Shown: one piece after another, positions 1 to 10,310 of the stretch
Numbering within the stretch: position 1 is the stretch's first letter
Layout of the letters: every line of letters starts with the position of its first letter
Made by a program: the position numbers and the translations under genes
The notes under the pieces: generated by a model
What the model was told of the DNA's origin: nothing
What the model saw: only the letters and a program-made list of their open reading frames with translations
Database searches by the model: none
From: Theropithecus gelada
Lineage: Eukaryota > Chordata > Mammalia > Primates > Cercopithecidae
Direction: 5' to 3'
Assembly: GCF_003255815.1 (NCBI RefSeq)
Contig: NC_037683.1
Span: 74,252,179 to 74,316,178, forward strand
DNA length: 64,000 nucleotides

Positions 1-722
1 ATTTAATTAAAATGAAAATTCCATCCATTATGTTACCAGATTATTCTGAAGCTCCAGATTTAGTGTATTTTAATTACTTCAAAATATATTTGTCACAGTT
101 TCTTGTTATAAGAGATATATTATTTTTAAGCTTTTTATTTTGATATTATTATAGACCAACTAGAAGATATAGGTAGGTATAGACATAGACAGACATATTC
201 ACACAAGTACATATGTGGAGGTCCCATGCACTCTGCCTATCTCTCCTCCATTGTTAGTATCGTGTATAACTATACTACAATATCAAAAACATAGAACTGA
301 TTTTAGTACAATCCACGAACTTTTTAAAATTTTACCAATTACACAACCATTTATAAGCACACGTCACACGTGTGTGCAGCTCCATGCAATTTTATTACAT
401 GTGTAGCTTTGTGTAACTACCACTACAATCAAGGTGCAGAACTGATTTTTTACCACATGCTACCATTTAGAGCCAACTATGCCTCTTCCCCCAAAAATCT
501 TTTCCTCTGTAAACTACTAATTTGTTTTCTAGCCTTATAATAACATTATTTTAACTATCATAGATACATTGGATCATACATTATGTAAACTTTTTTGATT
601 GGTTTTTCTCACTTAACATAACTCCCTAAAGATAATTCCAAGTTGTGTGTTTAATAAGAATTTGTTTCTTACAGAATATCATTCCATGGTATAGATATGC
701 TTCAGTTTAACTATTCACTATT

Positions 723-793
723 GAAGAATATTTGGGTTACAGTTTTTTGACTATTACATGTAAAGCCAAAAAACTGTAACCCAAATATTCTTC
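723..793. repeat. 27-bp perfect inverted repeat with 17-nt loop
   Basis: Bases 723-749 (starting gaagaatatttgggttac) are repeated as an exact reverse complement at 767-793, separated by 17 nt. The left arm is the expected L1 sequence. The right arm is extra: removing it restores L1-like continuity ('aaagc' to 'ttactaagaatattcatatac'). Perfect arms inside a heavily mutated L1 imply that the inverted copy arose long after the L1 inserted, probably by replication template switching. Confidence 0.95.
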
Positions 794-1801
794 ACAAAGT
801 TACTAAGAATATTCATATACAGGGTATGTATATTCATGTATGTGTGAACATTAGTTTTCATTTCTAGGATAAATGCCCAAGAGTGAATTTCTAGGAAGCA
901 GACAAAGTACATTTTTAGTTTTTAAATAAAATGCCAAATTAATTTCCAGACTGATTATCTCATTTTACATTTATACCAGTCATGTAAAAGCAATCTACTT
1001 TGTCCACATCCTTGAAAGTATTTTGTGTTTGTACTGTATTTTTAATTTATTTATTCTGATATGTGTGTAATATATTAATATATTATTATGGTTTAAATTT
1101 ATATTTCCCTAGTGACCAATAGTGTTGAATATTTTTCATGCACTGTTTCCTCTTTGTGAAATAACTGCTTATGTTTTCTGTCCATTTTATATTTGAATTT
1201 CTTATTGATATTGATATGGTTTATGAGAGATTTATATACTGTTGATTCAAACCCTCAGTCAGATATGTGCTTTGCAAATATTTTCTCGCAGTCCATAGCT
1301 TATCTTTTCATTCTCTTAACAGAGTTCTCGACGTGGCAAAGATTTTTAATTTTATGAGGTTCAATTTATCAATTTTGGATCATGCCTGCATAAATATTAT
1401 CACCTGCATAACTATTTAAAACTGGTGTTTGTGTATATATCATCACATTTACTGGTGGGCTACAGAGGGTGGGATCACAGGCAAATACTTTTTCAGTGGC
1501 TTGCATTTCTATACTAGGTTTAGATAAAGAGTTTTTTTTCTTGATTTTTGAGTCAATTTCTGAAAGGTATATTTTTCATAGAAATTGACTCAGGTCCTCT
1601 AAATTTTCAACAAGTTTGATGAAATTGTTGATTCAATCCTGCTCTTATCTTTTTATTTATGCTATATAATTCAAAATTTTGTAGACTTGTGCTTTTTCTT
1701 TTCACTGGTCATTTTCTTAGAGATTTTTCTTAGAGTATTTCATTAATCTTTAGAAAAATGAGCATACTGTATGTTTGTTTCATACTTTTTTTTTTGCTCT
1801 T

Positions 1802-1859
1802 ATGTTTATTATGTTCTTTTTCCTATTTAAGGAATGTTTATTATGTTCTTTTTCCTATC
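1802..1859. repeat. 32-bp tandem duplication (1.8 copies)
   Basis: The motif 'tgtttattatgttctttttc' occurs at 1803 and again at 1835, a period of 32 bp, inside the old minus-strand L1. The copies are nearly identical, so this is a small local duplication. Confidence 0.8.
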
Positions 1860-1948
1860 TATTGTTTTTTCTAATTTCTTAAGTTACATACTTACATGAT
1901 GAATGCTTAGCCTTCATTATTTTGACAATAAAAATTTAAGGCCATATA

Positions 1949-1962
1949 AAAAAAAAAAAAAG
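1949..1962. repeat. Poly(A) run
   Basis: A run of about 14 A lies at the point where recognisable L1 sequence ends. It could be a slippage expansion of an A-rich site or the edge of a later insertion; no target-site duplication was seen. Confidence 0.6.
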
Positions 1963-2530
1963 AAAATAAATTATATAGAAGCAAAGTAAGCAGGATCCCA
2001 TCATAGAATCAAAAATTATATTAATAGATGAGAAGAATTTCCTATAAACTGGAAGTGATGGGGGCCTCAGGAGAATGCCCTTTGAAAGGATCTACTCACA
2101 TCCTGTGCTTTGTTGATATCAAACATCTGGCTGGAGAGAACACCAGTCAAATCAACCAGATGTTTAGTCTACCCCCTGCCAAACATCTGGGCGATTGATG
2201 GGATCATTTCCTTTTCATTAGGGAGCTTGGCCACAGCAACCCAGAGGTGCAATCACAGCAGGAGAACACAGCATGAGAATGACAGATAGCTTGACCCACC
2301 AGGATCCCCAGAGTGGGACATTTTTCAGGTCTGTGTGGGTCAATTCAACATCACTTTAGTTTGAGATTTGTTGGCTGTTTGTTGCTCTGAGACACTTTGA
2401 TGCCAGTGCATTTTTAAATCCCTACTGCATAAAGAACCCATGGAAGTTCTGAGGTGAAAAAGAATACCTTATTGACATTCAAGAATAAGAGGCCATTGGC
2501 TGAAAGCTACACTGGTTTCCTCCCAAATTG
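1963..2530. other. Unassigned interval
   Basis: No gene or recognised repeat. It contains aaacatctgg at 2121-2130, its exact reverse complement at 2156-2165, and aaacatctgg again at 2181-2190. This gives a 10-bp stem and a 60-bp-spaced direct repeat. Confidence 0.5.
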
Positions 2531-2759
2531 TCATTAAGTGACCTTCCTTTGCTGTTTCTGCTGCTGTGGGGGAAGAGGTGCCGACATTTTGTTGGCACTG
2601 GCCTCGGGACTCATAATGAGTATAGAACTTGGCTCCATTATAAAACATAATCCATCTGACAAAAGGAAATTATTTAATGGGCACTATCTTAATTATAACA
2701 ATTTGGAAGAGGGAGAAGTTGAGGACAACAGCAGAAAGCATAACAAGGTCACTTAATGA
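2531..2759. repeat. Unclassified terminal-inverted-repeat element, TTAA at both ends
   Basis: The outer 15 bp (tcattaagtgacctt, 2531-2545) are repeated as an exact reverse complement at 2745-2759. Similarity continues inward to about 35 bp per arm, with a few mismatches and one 2-nt gap (both arms reach ttctgctg). The interior of about 160 bp is not palindromic. TTAA occurs in both arms (2534-2537 and 2753-2756), which would suit a piggyBac-type target-site duplication. Alternatives are a TA-duplicating MITE or a fold-back made by template switching. I recognise no family. A GTG-started frame of 72 codons happens to span the TTAA sites but resembles no protein. Confidence 0.6.
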
Positions 2760-3334
2760 GAATTTCGTCTTTAGACTCCCTTCTGGTAGACCAGCACCTC
2801 CAAGGATTGAAGAGGAAAATCAACATTTACCAATATTTTCTTGAATTCTAGTCAAAGACAAGGGGGAATAGAGGGAAATAACGGAGGAGCAAGCAAAAAA
2901 TGGGGAAAATAAAGGGCTTTATTGTCTATACATTGAGGAATAACAGCATGACTATGACATTTGTGATTTATCTTCTGGAATTTTTTTCTAGGGGTAGAAG
3001 AGGCCTCTGGAATAAGATTATAGGCAGTCAGCCATGGGTCATGCCTTACCCAGGAACATCGCAAGGTCTGATCTAGGGGTCTTCCGAAAAATGATCTGCA
3101 ATTTTACCGATAGCCTTGTAGGGAGACTGACCCTCTGAAGAACACAGTGTTCTTATCTGAGTTTGTCATCCTTGCTTACAATCATAACAATGCTAATGCC
3201 CCACAGGTGTTCAGAACCCTGTCGTTTTCACAGCGCTTTCATACAGATGACTTCTTTTGATCCTTGCACTTCACTAGGTGCAGTTTAAAGAAAATGCAAG
3301 GAAGAACATAATCAAACCTGGACTCTATGCCTAT
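2760..3334. other. Unassigned interval
   Basis: No recognised gene, RNA or repeat; ordinary AT-rich unique-looking sequence. Confidence 0.5.
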
Positions 3335-3555
3335 TACTTTCTGGACACCTCGCTAAGTACTTTCTCATGTCATCTTATTTGGACTGTACAAATAAGGGCA
3401 TGTGTATTTGTATCTCCTTTTTAAATGAGGAAAATATTGGTCTCAGAGAGGCTAAATAATTTATCCAAAGTCACCCAGCCAGTGGGTGGAATTATAAAAC
3501 TGGGTTGGAATTTGAATCCAAGTCTCTTCCTAAAGCCATGCTTTATTACACCATG
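3335..3555 (-). repeat. MIR SINE, minus strand
   Basis: The + strand shows the reversed MIR order: 'ctaagtactttctcatgtca', then 'ttaaatgaggaaaatattgg', then 'aaagtcacccagccagtggg', then 'gaatttgaatccaagtctc'. It is strongly diverged, as expected for this mammal-wide tRNA-derived SINE. Confidence 0.8.
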
Positions 3556-3814
3556 TTGCTACCATAATTAGCTTTAAATTTACCCAAGACAAAAAAAAGG
3601 AAAAGACCTTCACTACAGCACTTATATTCCAGAATATAATGTAGTGACATAAAATCATTATATGTATATATGTGTACATATTTTTTAATATACACATTTA
3701 TATTTGGAATCTTCTTGGAGGCCATCCATACTAACATTTGACTGTCTTTGGAGCATCTGAATAAAAGAGAGCCAGTCTAATAACATATTTAGTCAGTCAT
3801 TGAAAATCTCTAGA

Positions 3815-3970
3815 GGCACCATGTACTTAGTAATGTGTACTATACTAAGAATAAAAAAAATATGAGATGATCCCTGCCTTCAAAAAGTACATAATTTTGC
3901 TGAAGAAATTAATAAATATCCTGTATACAGTAGCATAATAGTATTTAAGTTAATAATTGAATTTTACACA
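3815..3970. repeat. Old mammalian repeat ('gatccctgccttcaaaaag' type)
   Basis: It matches the widespread block that reads roughly 'catactaagaataaa... gatccctgccttcaaaaag... cataat'. Related copies lie at 17580-18010, 18725-18800, 58845-58985 and 59890-60660. I do not remember the Repbase name with certainty. Confidence 0.5.
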
Positions 3971-4189
3971 TTGGTATAAGAAACTACTATAAACAGAATA
4001 AGATGGAATATAACTGTTAAATTTTTCTTACAGATAATAATTACTGTACAGATCTGCCAGATAATATCAAACAGTACTGAAGTGGGACCTGAGAAGGATC
4101 CTTATTTTTTTTTAAGCTCTATCCTGTTTGGGGATCTCTCTAGAATGAAATTGGAGTAGATCAGTAACAGGTCACATTCTAGGACCTAT

Positions 4190-4330
4190 AGCTAATCAAT
4201 GTAGAGCAACTCTGTGAGAATGGCATTATTACCTTCATTTTATAGACGGGGAAACTAAGGCAAACATAGATTTCAAACCAAGGTCTCTGATTCCAAAGAC
4301 CAAACTCTGTTTCATAAACTCGGAGAGGCA
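4190..4330 (-). repeat. MIR SINE fragment, minus strand
   Basis: The MIR core is seen reversed: 'ttaccttcattttatagacg', then 'ggaaactaaggcaaa', then 'aaaccaaggtctctgattc'. The end with the tRNA-related head is decayed. Confidence 0.65.
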
Positions 4331-5184
4331 TGGAATTTTTAGATATTAAAGAAAAAAATACGTATTTGGGGGGAAGGTTTCAGAAAATCTGGGAAGTGGG
4401 ACTAAGAGAGCCATGTTTGTTACACAACAGAATTAGATGAACTTAAATAAAAGTATTTATTCTGTGAAGATAATGTGGATAGTAATGCCAAATGAAGATT
4501 GTTGGAAGGAAAGCAAGAGTTTTCTATAGGAATTAGGAAATCATTGTCAATTCTTGACCAGAATCTTATTTGATTATGCTGACAACATTCTATATAATAG
4601 ATTGGAATAAGGAAATACAGGAGTAGAAGAAATCATTTTCTGTTCCAAGGCCAATGTGATGAAGAACTCATCTTAATGATGGAAATCCATTCAGATGAGA
4701 TTTTTGGCTACATGCAAATGCATAGTTCAGTTCAGATGCGTACTGACCAAATCTGTGGAGGGAGGTTTGAAGTAACCTTACCACTGAGAGGATCTGGGTG
4801 ATATTTGAGGACTACCTGCAGATACTGAAATCTGCAGATACTCCAGGGGAAGATGTTGCTTCAGTACCTTTCCCTGGGGTCATTTAAAATGGAGAGTCTT
4901 TCTTAGCTTAAATTTATTTATTTACAAAAATCTGAACATTTTGATTTATTTTTTGATTTTTTAATCTAAATCTGAAGTGAAAATTTAAATCTCCTGTTAA
5001 GGTAGACATCTTCTTAGCACCAATTAGCATATACAATGACTCCAGGGAAAGTCTCTGAAGCAAAATCTTCCACTGGAGTGTCTGCAGATTTTGCCATATT
5101 CAGGAGGTCCTAAAACCAATTCTTTGCAGATACCCCAACAACGTACTTTCAGGCTTAGACTTCAAACCTCTATTCTTTGTATCT
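4331..5184. other. Unassigned interval
   Basis: No gene or recognised repeat. One small feature is ctgcagatact at 4816-4826, repeated exactly at 4832-4842. Confidence 0.5.
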
Positions 5185-5800
5185 GCATTCACCTCCTAGG
5201 TAATCTCATTCATTACTGTGGTCCTAAATACAATGTCCACACTGATGACCACTGAATTCACACTTCTGGAACTAACCTCTACCTTGAACTTCAGGCAAAT
5301 ATGTGTAACTATTGGCTCAACATCTTCACTTGGATGTCTAAAGTGATCTCAAACTTAACGTGTCTGAAATAATACTTTTGGTACCCCCCAAATATGCTCC
5401 CAGAACTTCATAATCTCAATAAATGCCAACTCTATTTTACCAGATGTTCTGGAAAACACTCCTAGAATCATTTATGACTCCACTCTCCCAAACCCCATGT
5501 CCAATCTATCAGCAAATCCTAATAGATCTACCTTCAAAACAGATCCAAGCGCACTTCTGCTTGAAGGTCTTTGCATTCACTGCTCCCTCGGCCTGCAGTG
5601 ATCTTTCCCTAGGCATCTGCAGGGCTTATTTTCTCACTTCTTTGAGGTCTTTACTCCAAAGTCACCTCCTCAGGAAGACATTTCCTGACGACCTTATGTT
5701 AGTAGGTCCATCCCCCAACGATCACCCAACAGCCTTTTTTAACCTTCTTTCTAGTACTTAATTTCCACCTAATTCAGCAGCCGCTGATGACATCCTACTT
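5185..5800 (+). repeat. L2 LINE, ORF2 C-terminal region
   Basis: The sequence follows the L2 3' coding region in order: 'tcacttggatgtctaaagtg', 'atctcaaacttaacgtgtct', 'tcagcaaatcctaatagatc', 'gaaggtctttgcattcactg' and 'tcacctcctcaggaagacat'. The 112-codon frame at 5423-5761 lies inside this L2 and is a relic, not a gene. The element seems to resume at about 6264 after an LTR-like insertion. Confidence 0.75.
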
Positions 5801-5810
5801 ATATCTCCTT

Positions 5811-6263
5811 GACCATACCCATGGCCTTCCCTGGAGGTCGCCACAGACACCTTCCTTACAGCCTATGGCTTTATTTGTCTCTGTGATAGATGGTGTTATT
5901 GATTTCCTCTGACCATGGAAACATATTCAGTCTGTGGACAAGGCTGGCCAGAAATGTTGAGAAGTTAGCACTCTAGGAAGCAAAGAAGGACAAGTTTGTG
6001 AATAAATACCCCAGCTTTTCACCCCACAAGAGGAAGCCTTTGACTAGTTTTCTGCACTGATTTTCAGAGGGTCCTCAGGGGGATTCAGCCCCAGTTGCCC
6101 CACGGGAACCCACTGATTAATATGCCCTTTATTGAATTTTCTCCTTTCTGCAGCTCACACCTCTACTCCCTCACTGTGATTCATGGGGTTATCTCCTAAA
6201 TAAACTACTTGCGGCCAAATCCTTTTCCTAAAGTCTGCCTTTGGGGGAACCCAAACTGAAACA
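5811..6263 (+). mobile_element. LTR-like insertion splitting an L2
   Basis: About 450 bp separates the L2 coding part from the L2 3' tail. Its last 80 bp ('cctaaataaactacttgcgg', 'tttgggggaacccaaactga') resemble the polyadenylation end of old mammalian LTRs. Boundaries and family are unresolved, and no target-site duplication could be fixed. Confidence 0.4.
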
Positions 6264-6425
6264 TATTACATGCTTATTTGTTTATCATCTATATCCCTCA
6301 TCACAGGGAAAATTCCACAACAATAGTTAAGTTGTTTTGTTCCCAGTTCTACCTCAGCTTCTATGTTCTTGGCACATAGGAAGAACTCAATAATTATTTT
6401 ATTGAATGAACATGAATGAACTTGA
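6264..6425 (+). repeat. L2 LINE 3' end
   Basis: It shows the L2 tail in order: 'tgcttatttgtttatcatct', 'cacagggaaaattcc', 'ttggcacataggaagaactc' and 'attgaatgaacatgaatg'. It is probably the continuation of the copy at 5185-5800. Confidence 0.7.
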
Positions 6426-6832
6426 TCTGCATTTGCATTTGATTTCTCGCCATTGGTCTATAGCATCTTGGGTTGGAAGGTCTGTGCTGTCAACTTGACA
6501 GAGAAGACAGAATGGAAGAAGGAAAGCACGATTGTGAATGTTGGGGAAAAAAGGAAAAAATGCACATTCTTTCTCACATGTCTTTCAAGGTCACAGGAGC
6601 AAGCTTCTGATAAACAGTGCCGACATCAGAAGTGGGAGTGGTAATGGGGTAGGTCATGAACTCAGCTTCATCACAAGGCTCCCACACTCACTGTAGCAGT
6701 GGGCTCCATCACTGGAGCACAGCAGGAGGACCAGGTAGGGAACGAGTTTTGGACAAGACCTTATCCCCTTCCAGTGCTTTCTCTCTCTAGTCACTGGCCT
6801 TTTATCTGCATCTGAAACACAAGGGTTTCTTT
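6426..6832. other. Unassigned interval
   Basis: No recognised gene or repeat. Short A-rich and C/T-rich patches only. Confidence 0.45.
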
Positions 6833-6936
6833 GAATGGCAGTCCTGCTCTGCTGGTCACCCGCTGAGAGGAAAGGTGAGAAGTTGAATGGCAGCCTTGCT
6901 CCACTGGTCACCTGCTGAGAGGAAAGGTGAGGAGTT
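6833..6936. repeat. 52-bp tandem duplication, two copies
   Basis: Copies at 6833-6884 and 6885-6936 differ at about 6 of 52 positions (near 88% identity). Both begin gaatggcag and contain 'ctgagaggaaaggtgag'. Most differences are transitions, consistent with an old neutral duplication of otherwise single-copy sequence. Confidence 0.9.
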
Positions 6937-8234
6937 CGTGGATGTATTTGTTCTTGACTTCAATGAACACCTCTTTATTTAGGATAAATCCATCATTTCA
7001 AACACATAAGGACCCCACCAAGTAACAAAGAGAAATGTTCATTAAGATGTTCCAGAGGCAGAAATCTTCACCAGGAAAACAACAGATGACTCCATTACAA
7101 CAGGCTCTTTGAGGTCTACAAGCCCCGTGAATGCACCTTTAATTTCAAAAACACGATTGAATGGAAATGGCAGCAGTTCTCTCTCCTGGAGATTCCAGAG
7201 CAGCCTCTCAATGAAAGCCATGAGGTTCTAGGTAGAGGAATCGACCATGAGAGCTGAGTTTGGCTACCAGCACTGGATGACACTGACAGATGGTACAACC
7301 CTGGACAAGTCCCTTCTCATAACCTAATCTAGCATTCGAAATTCAGAACATGAGGCAAACATGCTCTGCCTCACAAAGTTGTCAGAATTAGATAAAATCA
7401 TGAGAGAAACATTCTGGCACATCTTAGCACTCCATACACATTTGCTAAAACGCTGAAATGCTCCTCAGTGCTGCTCCAAACTTCACCACATTAAGTGGAG
7501 TGACTGCTTCCCCTCTGCATGCTCCATCTTCCCCACAGACGAAAGTGTTTCCCGTTTCCAAGGGAACAGGTGATGAGAAAGCACATCTGAGCGGCTGATC
7601 AGATACTAAGCAGAGATGAATGTGAGCATAAGGCAGGAGGGGGAGTGTTGTGTCAAGTCCGTGCCTGTACATTGTCAGTCTGGGAAGGTACACTCCTGGG
7701 GCACAGGGATAGGCCTTCTCTTCTTTCCTTCCTCATAATTCTACTTCACATCAGGGTCTTACAGGGCCTCCATAAATATTATTTGCAGATGATATCAGTG
7801 ATGCTCTGCCTCCCGCTCTGCCCCCTTGGATGTCTGACCTTATCTGAAAGAAAGCAGTCTTAGCAGTCCTAGCTTCCCTGTTCTCATTATGGTCAGGAAG
7901 GGGAGGAACTGTGGGGAATGGTGGGGCAGTGCTATTGGTGGCCTTCCACCTCCAGGCATCTGTGAGTCCCTGTGGAAAAGAAATCCCCCATATTCAATAG
8001 AGGAACAGCCACAGCTCAATGCAGGAGTGTGAGAACCCCAAGATGCTCAGAGGATTTCCCACTTTGGCTGGATCTCTTGAGGGTGTCAGGAAGAGGATGG
8101 CCTGTAGGACCATCAGGTCTATGTTATGACTACTTAGTCAGTCCAAGACTTTTCCTGAATGTGTTAAAATTTCCTAAAATTACTGGCCTTTTAGGGCCTT
8201 AAAAATCAAGGAAAGGAATGGAATAAGAAGGGAA
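6937..8234. other. Unassigned interval
   Basis: No gene, RNA or recognised repeat. Frames of 60-82 codons on both strands look like chance openings: no domain, no consistent frame, no splice partners. Confidence 0.5.
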
Positions 8235-8415
8235 TGGTGTTTATTGGTTAACTACCATATGCAAACTGACTTGTACCAGCTTTCTATACATTGCTCATTT
8301 AGTCCTTTTAGCAACTCTGAAGTTAGTGATACATGTTACCCATATTTTATTTGGAATTCATGCTGGTTGGAAAAAAAAAAAAAACTTGCCCAAAGTTATA
8401 CAGTAAATGTGCTCT
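8235..8415 (-). repeat. MIR SINE, minus strand
   Basis: Reversed MIR order: 'gtttattggttaactaccat', 'catttagtccttttagcaac', 'acttgcccaaagttatacag'. An A-run at about 8372-8385 has expanded inside it. Confidence 0.7.
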
Positions 8416-9089
8416 TTTTCACCTCACCCCACTGCTCAAGCAATGCAGGTTGTCAAAGATCCTTCCTATTGCTGTGAGGCATGTGCCACCCAGAGCAGGT
8501 CATTTTGCCTTTATGTGCAGGCATTTTGGCTGAACACTTTGAATGCCATTGCTTGATAATCAGAGACATCATTATGGCATCATGAATGAATGTGCATGTG
8601 TTAGTGTGGAAAACCTGTCTCAACTCACACTGGGGACATGATCATTGAGAACAAGAGATGGAGAAGAGCTTGGTCCTGGGATAGGGGGAAACTGCTCTTG
8701 TAGAAAAGACAACTGTAAAGACACCATCAAAATATTGTAAAACTAGGATTACCCTCCTGGGAGGGTAATCTACAAAATGTAAATGGTGGGCAACTCACCC
8801 TGTAGACTGTGGCAGGAGAAAAAACCATGCCTACAGTACCCTGAGGAAGTCCCCTTGTTTGCATAAAATAGCCCTAGGAGAGACCAAAAGAAAAGGCCTA
8901 ACATCTTTGATGAGGGATAATTCAGTCTGAAGAAGAATGACAGTCTTTACATCTGCACCTCTGTATCCCACCCCCAATTTTCCAGCCTTACTCCAGGTAT
9001 CCACTCCACATCTCCTCTACCCCAGGTGTATCGGGGCACCTACAGATGCCATGCACTACCCTCTGTAGCAGCAAGAATACAGAACTTGG
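8416..9089. other. Unassigned interval with a short perfect hairpin
   Basis: Nothing coding was seen. Bases 8747-8757 (gattaccctcc) and 8760-8770 form an 11-bp perfect palindromic stem with a 2-nt loop. It has no T-tract or other context that would give it a role in a mammalian genome. Confidence 0.5.
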
Positions 9090-9290
9090 AGTGGTAGAGC
9101 TTCAGCACAAATCTTGACAACATGGACCTTCACAAGGAATGAGGGCTTAAGCTAGTACCTTACCTGGCTGAATTTCAGTTGCCTCACCTGAGAAGAGAAG
9201 AGGTTTCTAGGAGAATTAACTTAGACAGCGTAAGTAAGCCAATACACCTACGTGCTTAATGAATGGTATCAACTATTGTACCATTGGCAA
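9090..9290 (+). repeat. MIR SINE, plus strand (weak)
   Basis: MIR-like order: 'accttacctggctgaatttc', 'agttgcctcacctgagaaga', 'gaattaacttagacagcgta'. It is diverged; the start is uncertain. Confidence 0.5.
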
Positions 9291-9884
9291 TTGCTATCTC
9301 CCTGCTGATTCTGAAGTTATCTAAAAGTTTAAGTGCTGCACTGTCTGAAGCAGATGAAAAGAGGTAATAAAGATGGCAAGGCCTCTCCGTGCTCTTTCAT
9401 TCTCTGATAATTTCTGGTTCCAAAGAATCCAGAGCTCCATAACCCACTTTAGTCCAAAGCAGCAGGTCAGAGAGACAGGAATAGAACGATGCACACTCAG
9501 AAACTGCCTGGGGCAAGTGTGCAAGCCCTCCCTTCTCTGCTGCAGAGACCCGGGCTTTACTCAGCTCCACAGGATGCCTCCATTTGCTGCCAACTCATGG
9601 CTTTGCTGTCAGATGAAGCCAAGGCACATCCTAAATGAGAATGTTACTTACCACCTACTTGGCTTTTATCCAAATGTCTAGGCTTGTCTAGGGCATAAAT
9701 CCAGGAAGCAGCCCTGGAGAGGTCTCAGATACTTTAAGATGACACTAAAGCCTGTGACATGGAAAGAGTAGAGGAGGTAAGAGAAGACGAAGCAGTGATG
9801 ATAGTTGCTGTCTCAACAGATTACAGTGGGGGAAAGTGCCACACTGGAATTAAGAAAATCAGTTAATTTGCCATCTTTCCCATT
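9291..9884. other. Unassigned interval
   Basis: No gene or recognised repeat. Overlapping open frames of 67 and 102 codons on opposite strands (9321-9681) have no recognisable domain. Confidence 0.45.
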
Positions 9885-9985
9885 TATTGGATGACTCAAA
9901 TTTCTTGGGCCTCAGTCTTTTCATCTAAAACATGGGGTGATGAAGCTACATCTCTCTAATTCCTTCTACTTTTAAAAATCTGTCT
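9885..9985 (+). repeat. MIR-family fragment, plus strand
   Basis: It contains 'gggcctcagtcttttcatct', 'aaaacatggggtgatgaag' and the 'ctctaattccttctac' tail typical of MIR/MIR3. Confidence 0.55.
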
Positions 9986-10174
9986 TAGGAAAAAAAAATG
10001 AGATTTTTAAAAACAAAAGAATAAGTCAGTTTATAAATAATTATGTAGACACCACAGGATTCTCTGTGCTGTATTGAGTGTTTAATTTGAAAGAGATATA
10101 TTGCCTTGGTCCTCAGTTTATGATTTTGACCTGACATTAAGGGCTGATTAGAGAGCCTATGACAATATACAGTG

Positions 10175-10310
10175 ATGAAAAATTAGAATGTATCCTGGAC
10201 TAAGAATCAAAAGACCTGACTCAGAATCCTGGATCCCTCCCCTGAACTGTGCACCCTCTGGAAGGTTACCTAACCTCTCCAAGCAACATATCCCTTTTTG
10301 CCTACTGTAC
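10175..10310 (+). repeat. MIR SINE fragment, plus strand
   Basis: The head region 'agaatcaaaagacctgactc' is followed by 'aaggttacctaacctctcc', in MIR order. Confidence 0.5.

Larger units (their letters stand above)
115..1948 (-). mobile_element. Ancient L1 (L1M-type) 3' half, minus strand
   Basis: Read on the + strand, this is the reverse complement of an old mammalian L1. The 3' UTR comes first (motifs such as 'accactacaatcaaggtgca' near 419 and 'cattccatggtatag' near 680), then the segment around 'aaatgcccaagagtgaattt' (871), then decayed ORF2 sequence ('gcaaatattttctcgcagtc' near 1273, 'gagtcaatttctg' at 1550). The order and spacing follow the L1MC/L1ME consensus as I remember it. No long ORF2 frame survives. 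The 3' UTR motif around 270-300 looks partly repeated at 410-455, suggesting an internal duplication. A 27-bp perfect inverted copy at 767-793 interrupts it. The subfamily is not resolved. Confidence 0.8.

Noticed and set aside
2538..2756. 72-codon GTG-started frame exactly between the two TTAA sites
   Set aside because: The coincidence comes from the inverted arms (gtgacc / gtcacttaa); the translation resembles nothing.
5423..5761. 112-codon frame
   Set aside because: Lies wholly in an L2 relic and does not keep the L2 protein frame.
6640..6940. Possible exon around the 52-bp tandem (several AG/GT pairs)
   Set aside because: No frame is kept between the copies and no pyrimidine tract supports an acceptor.
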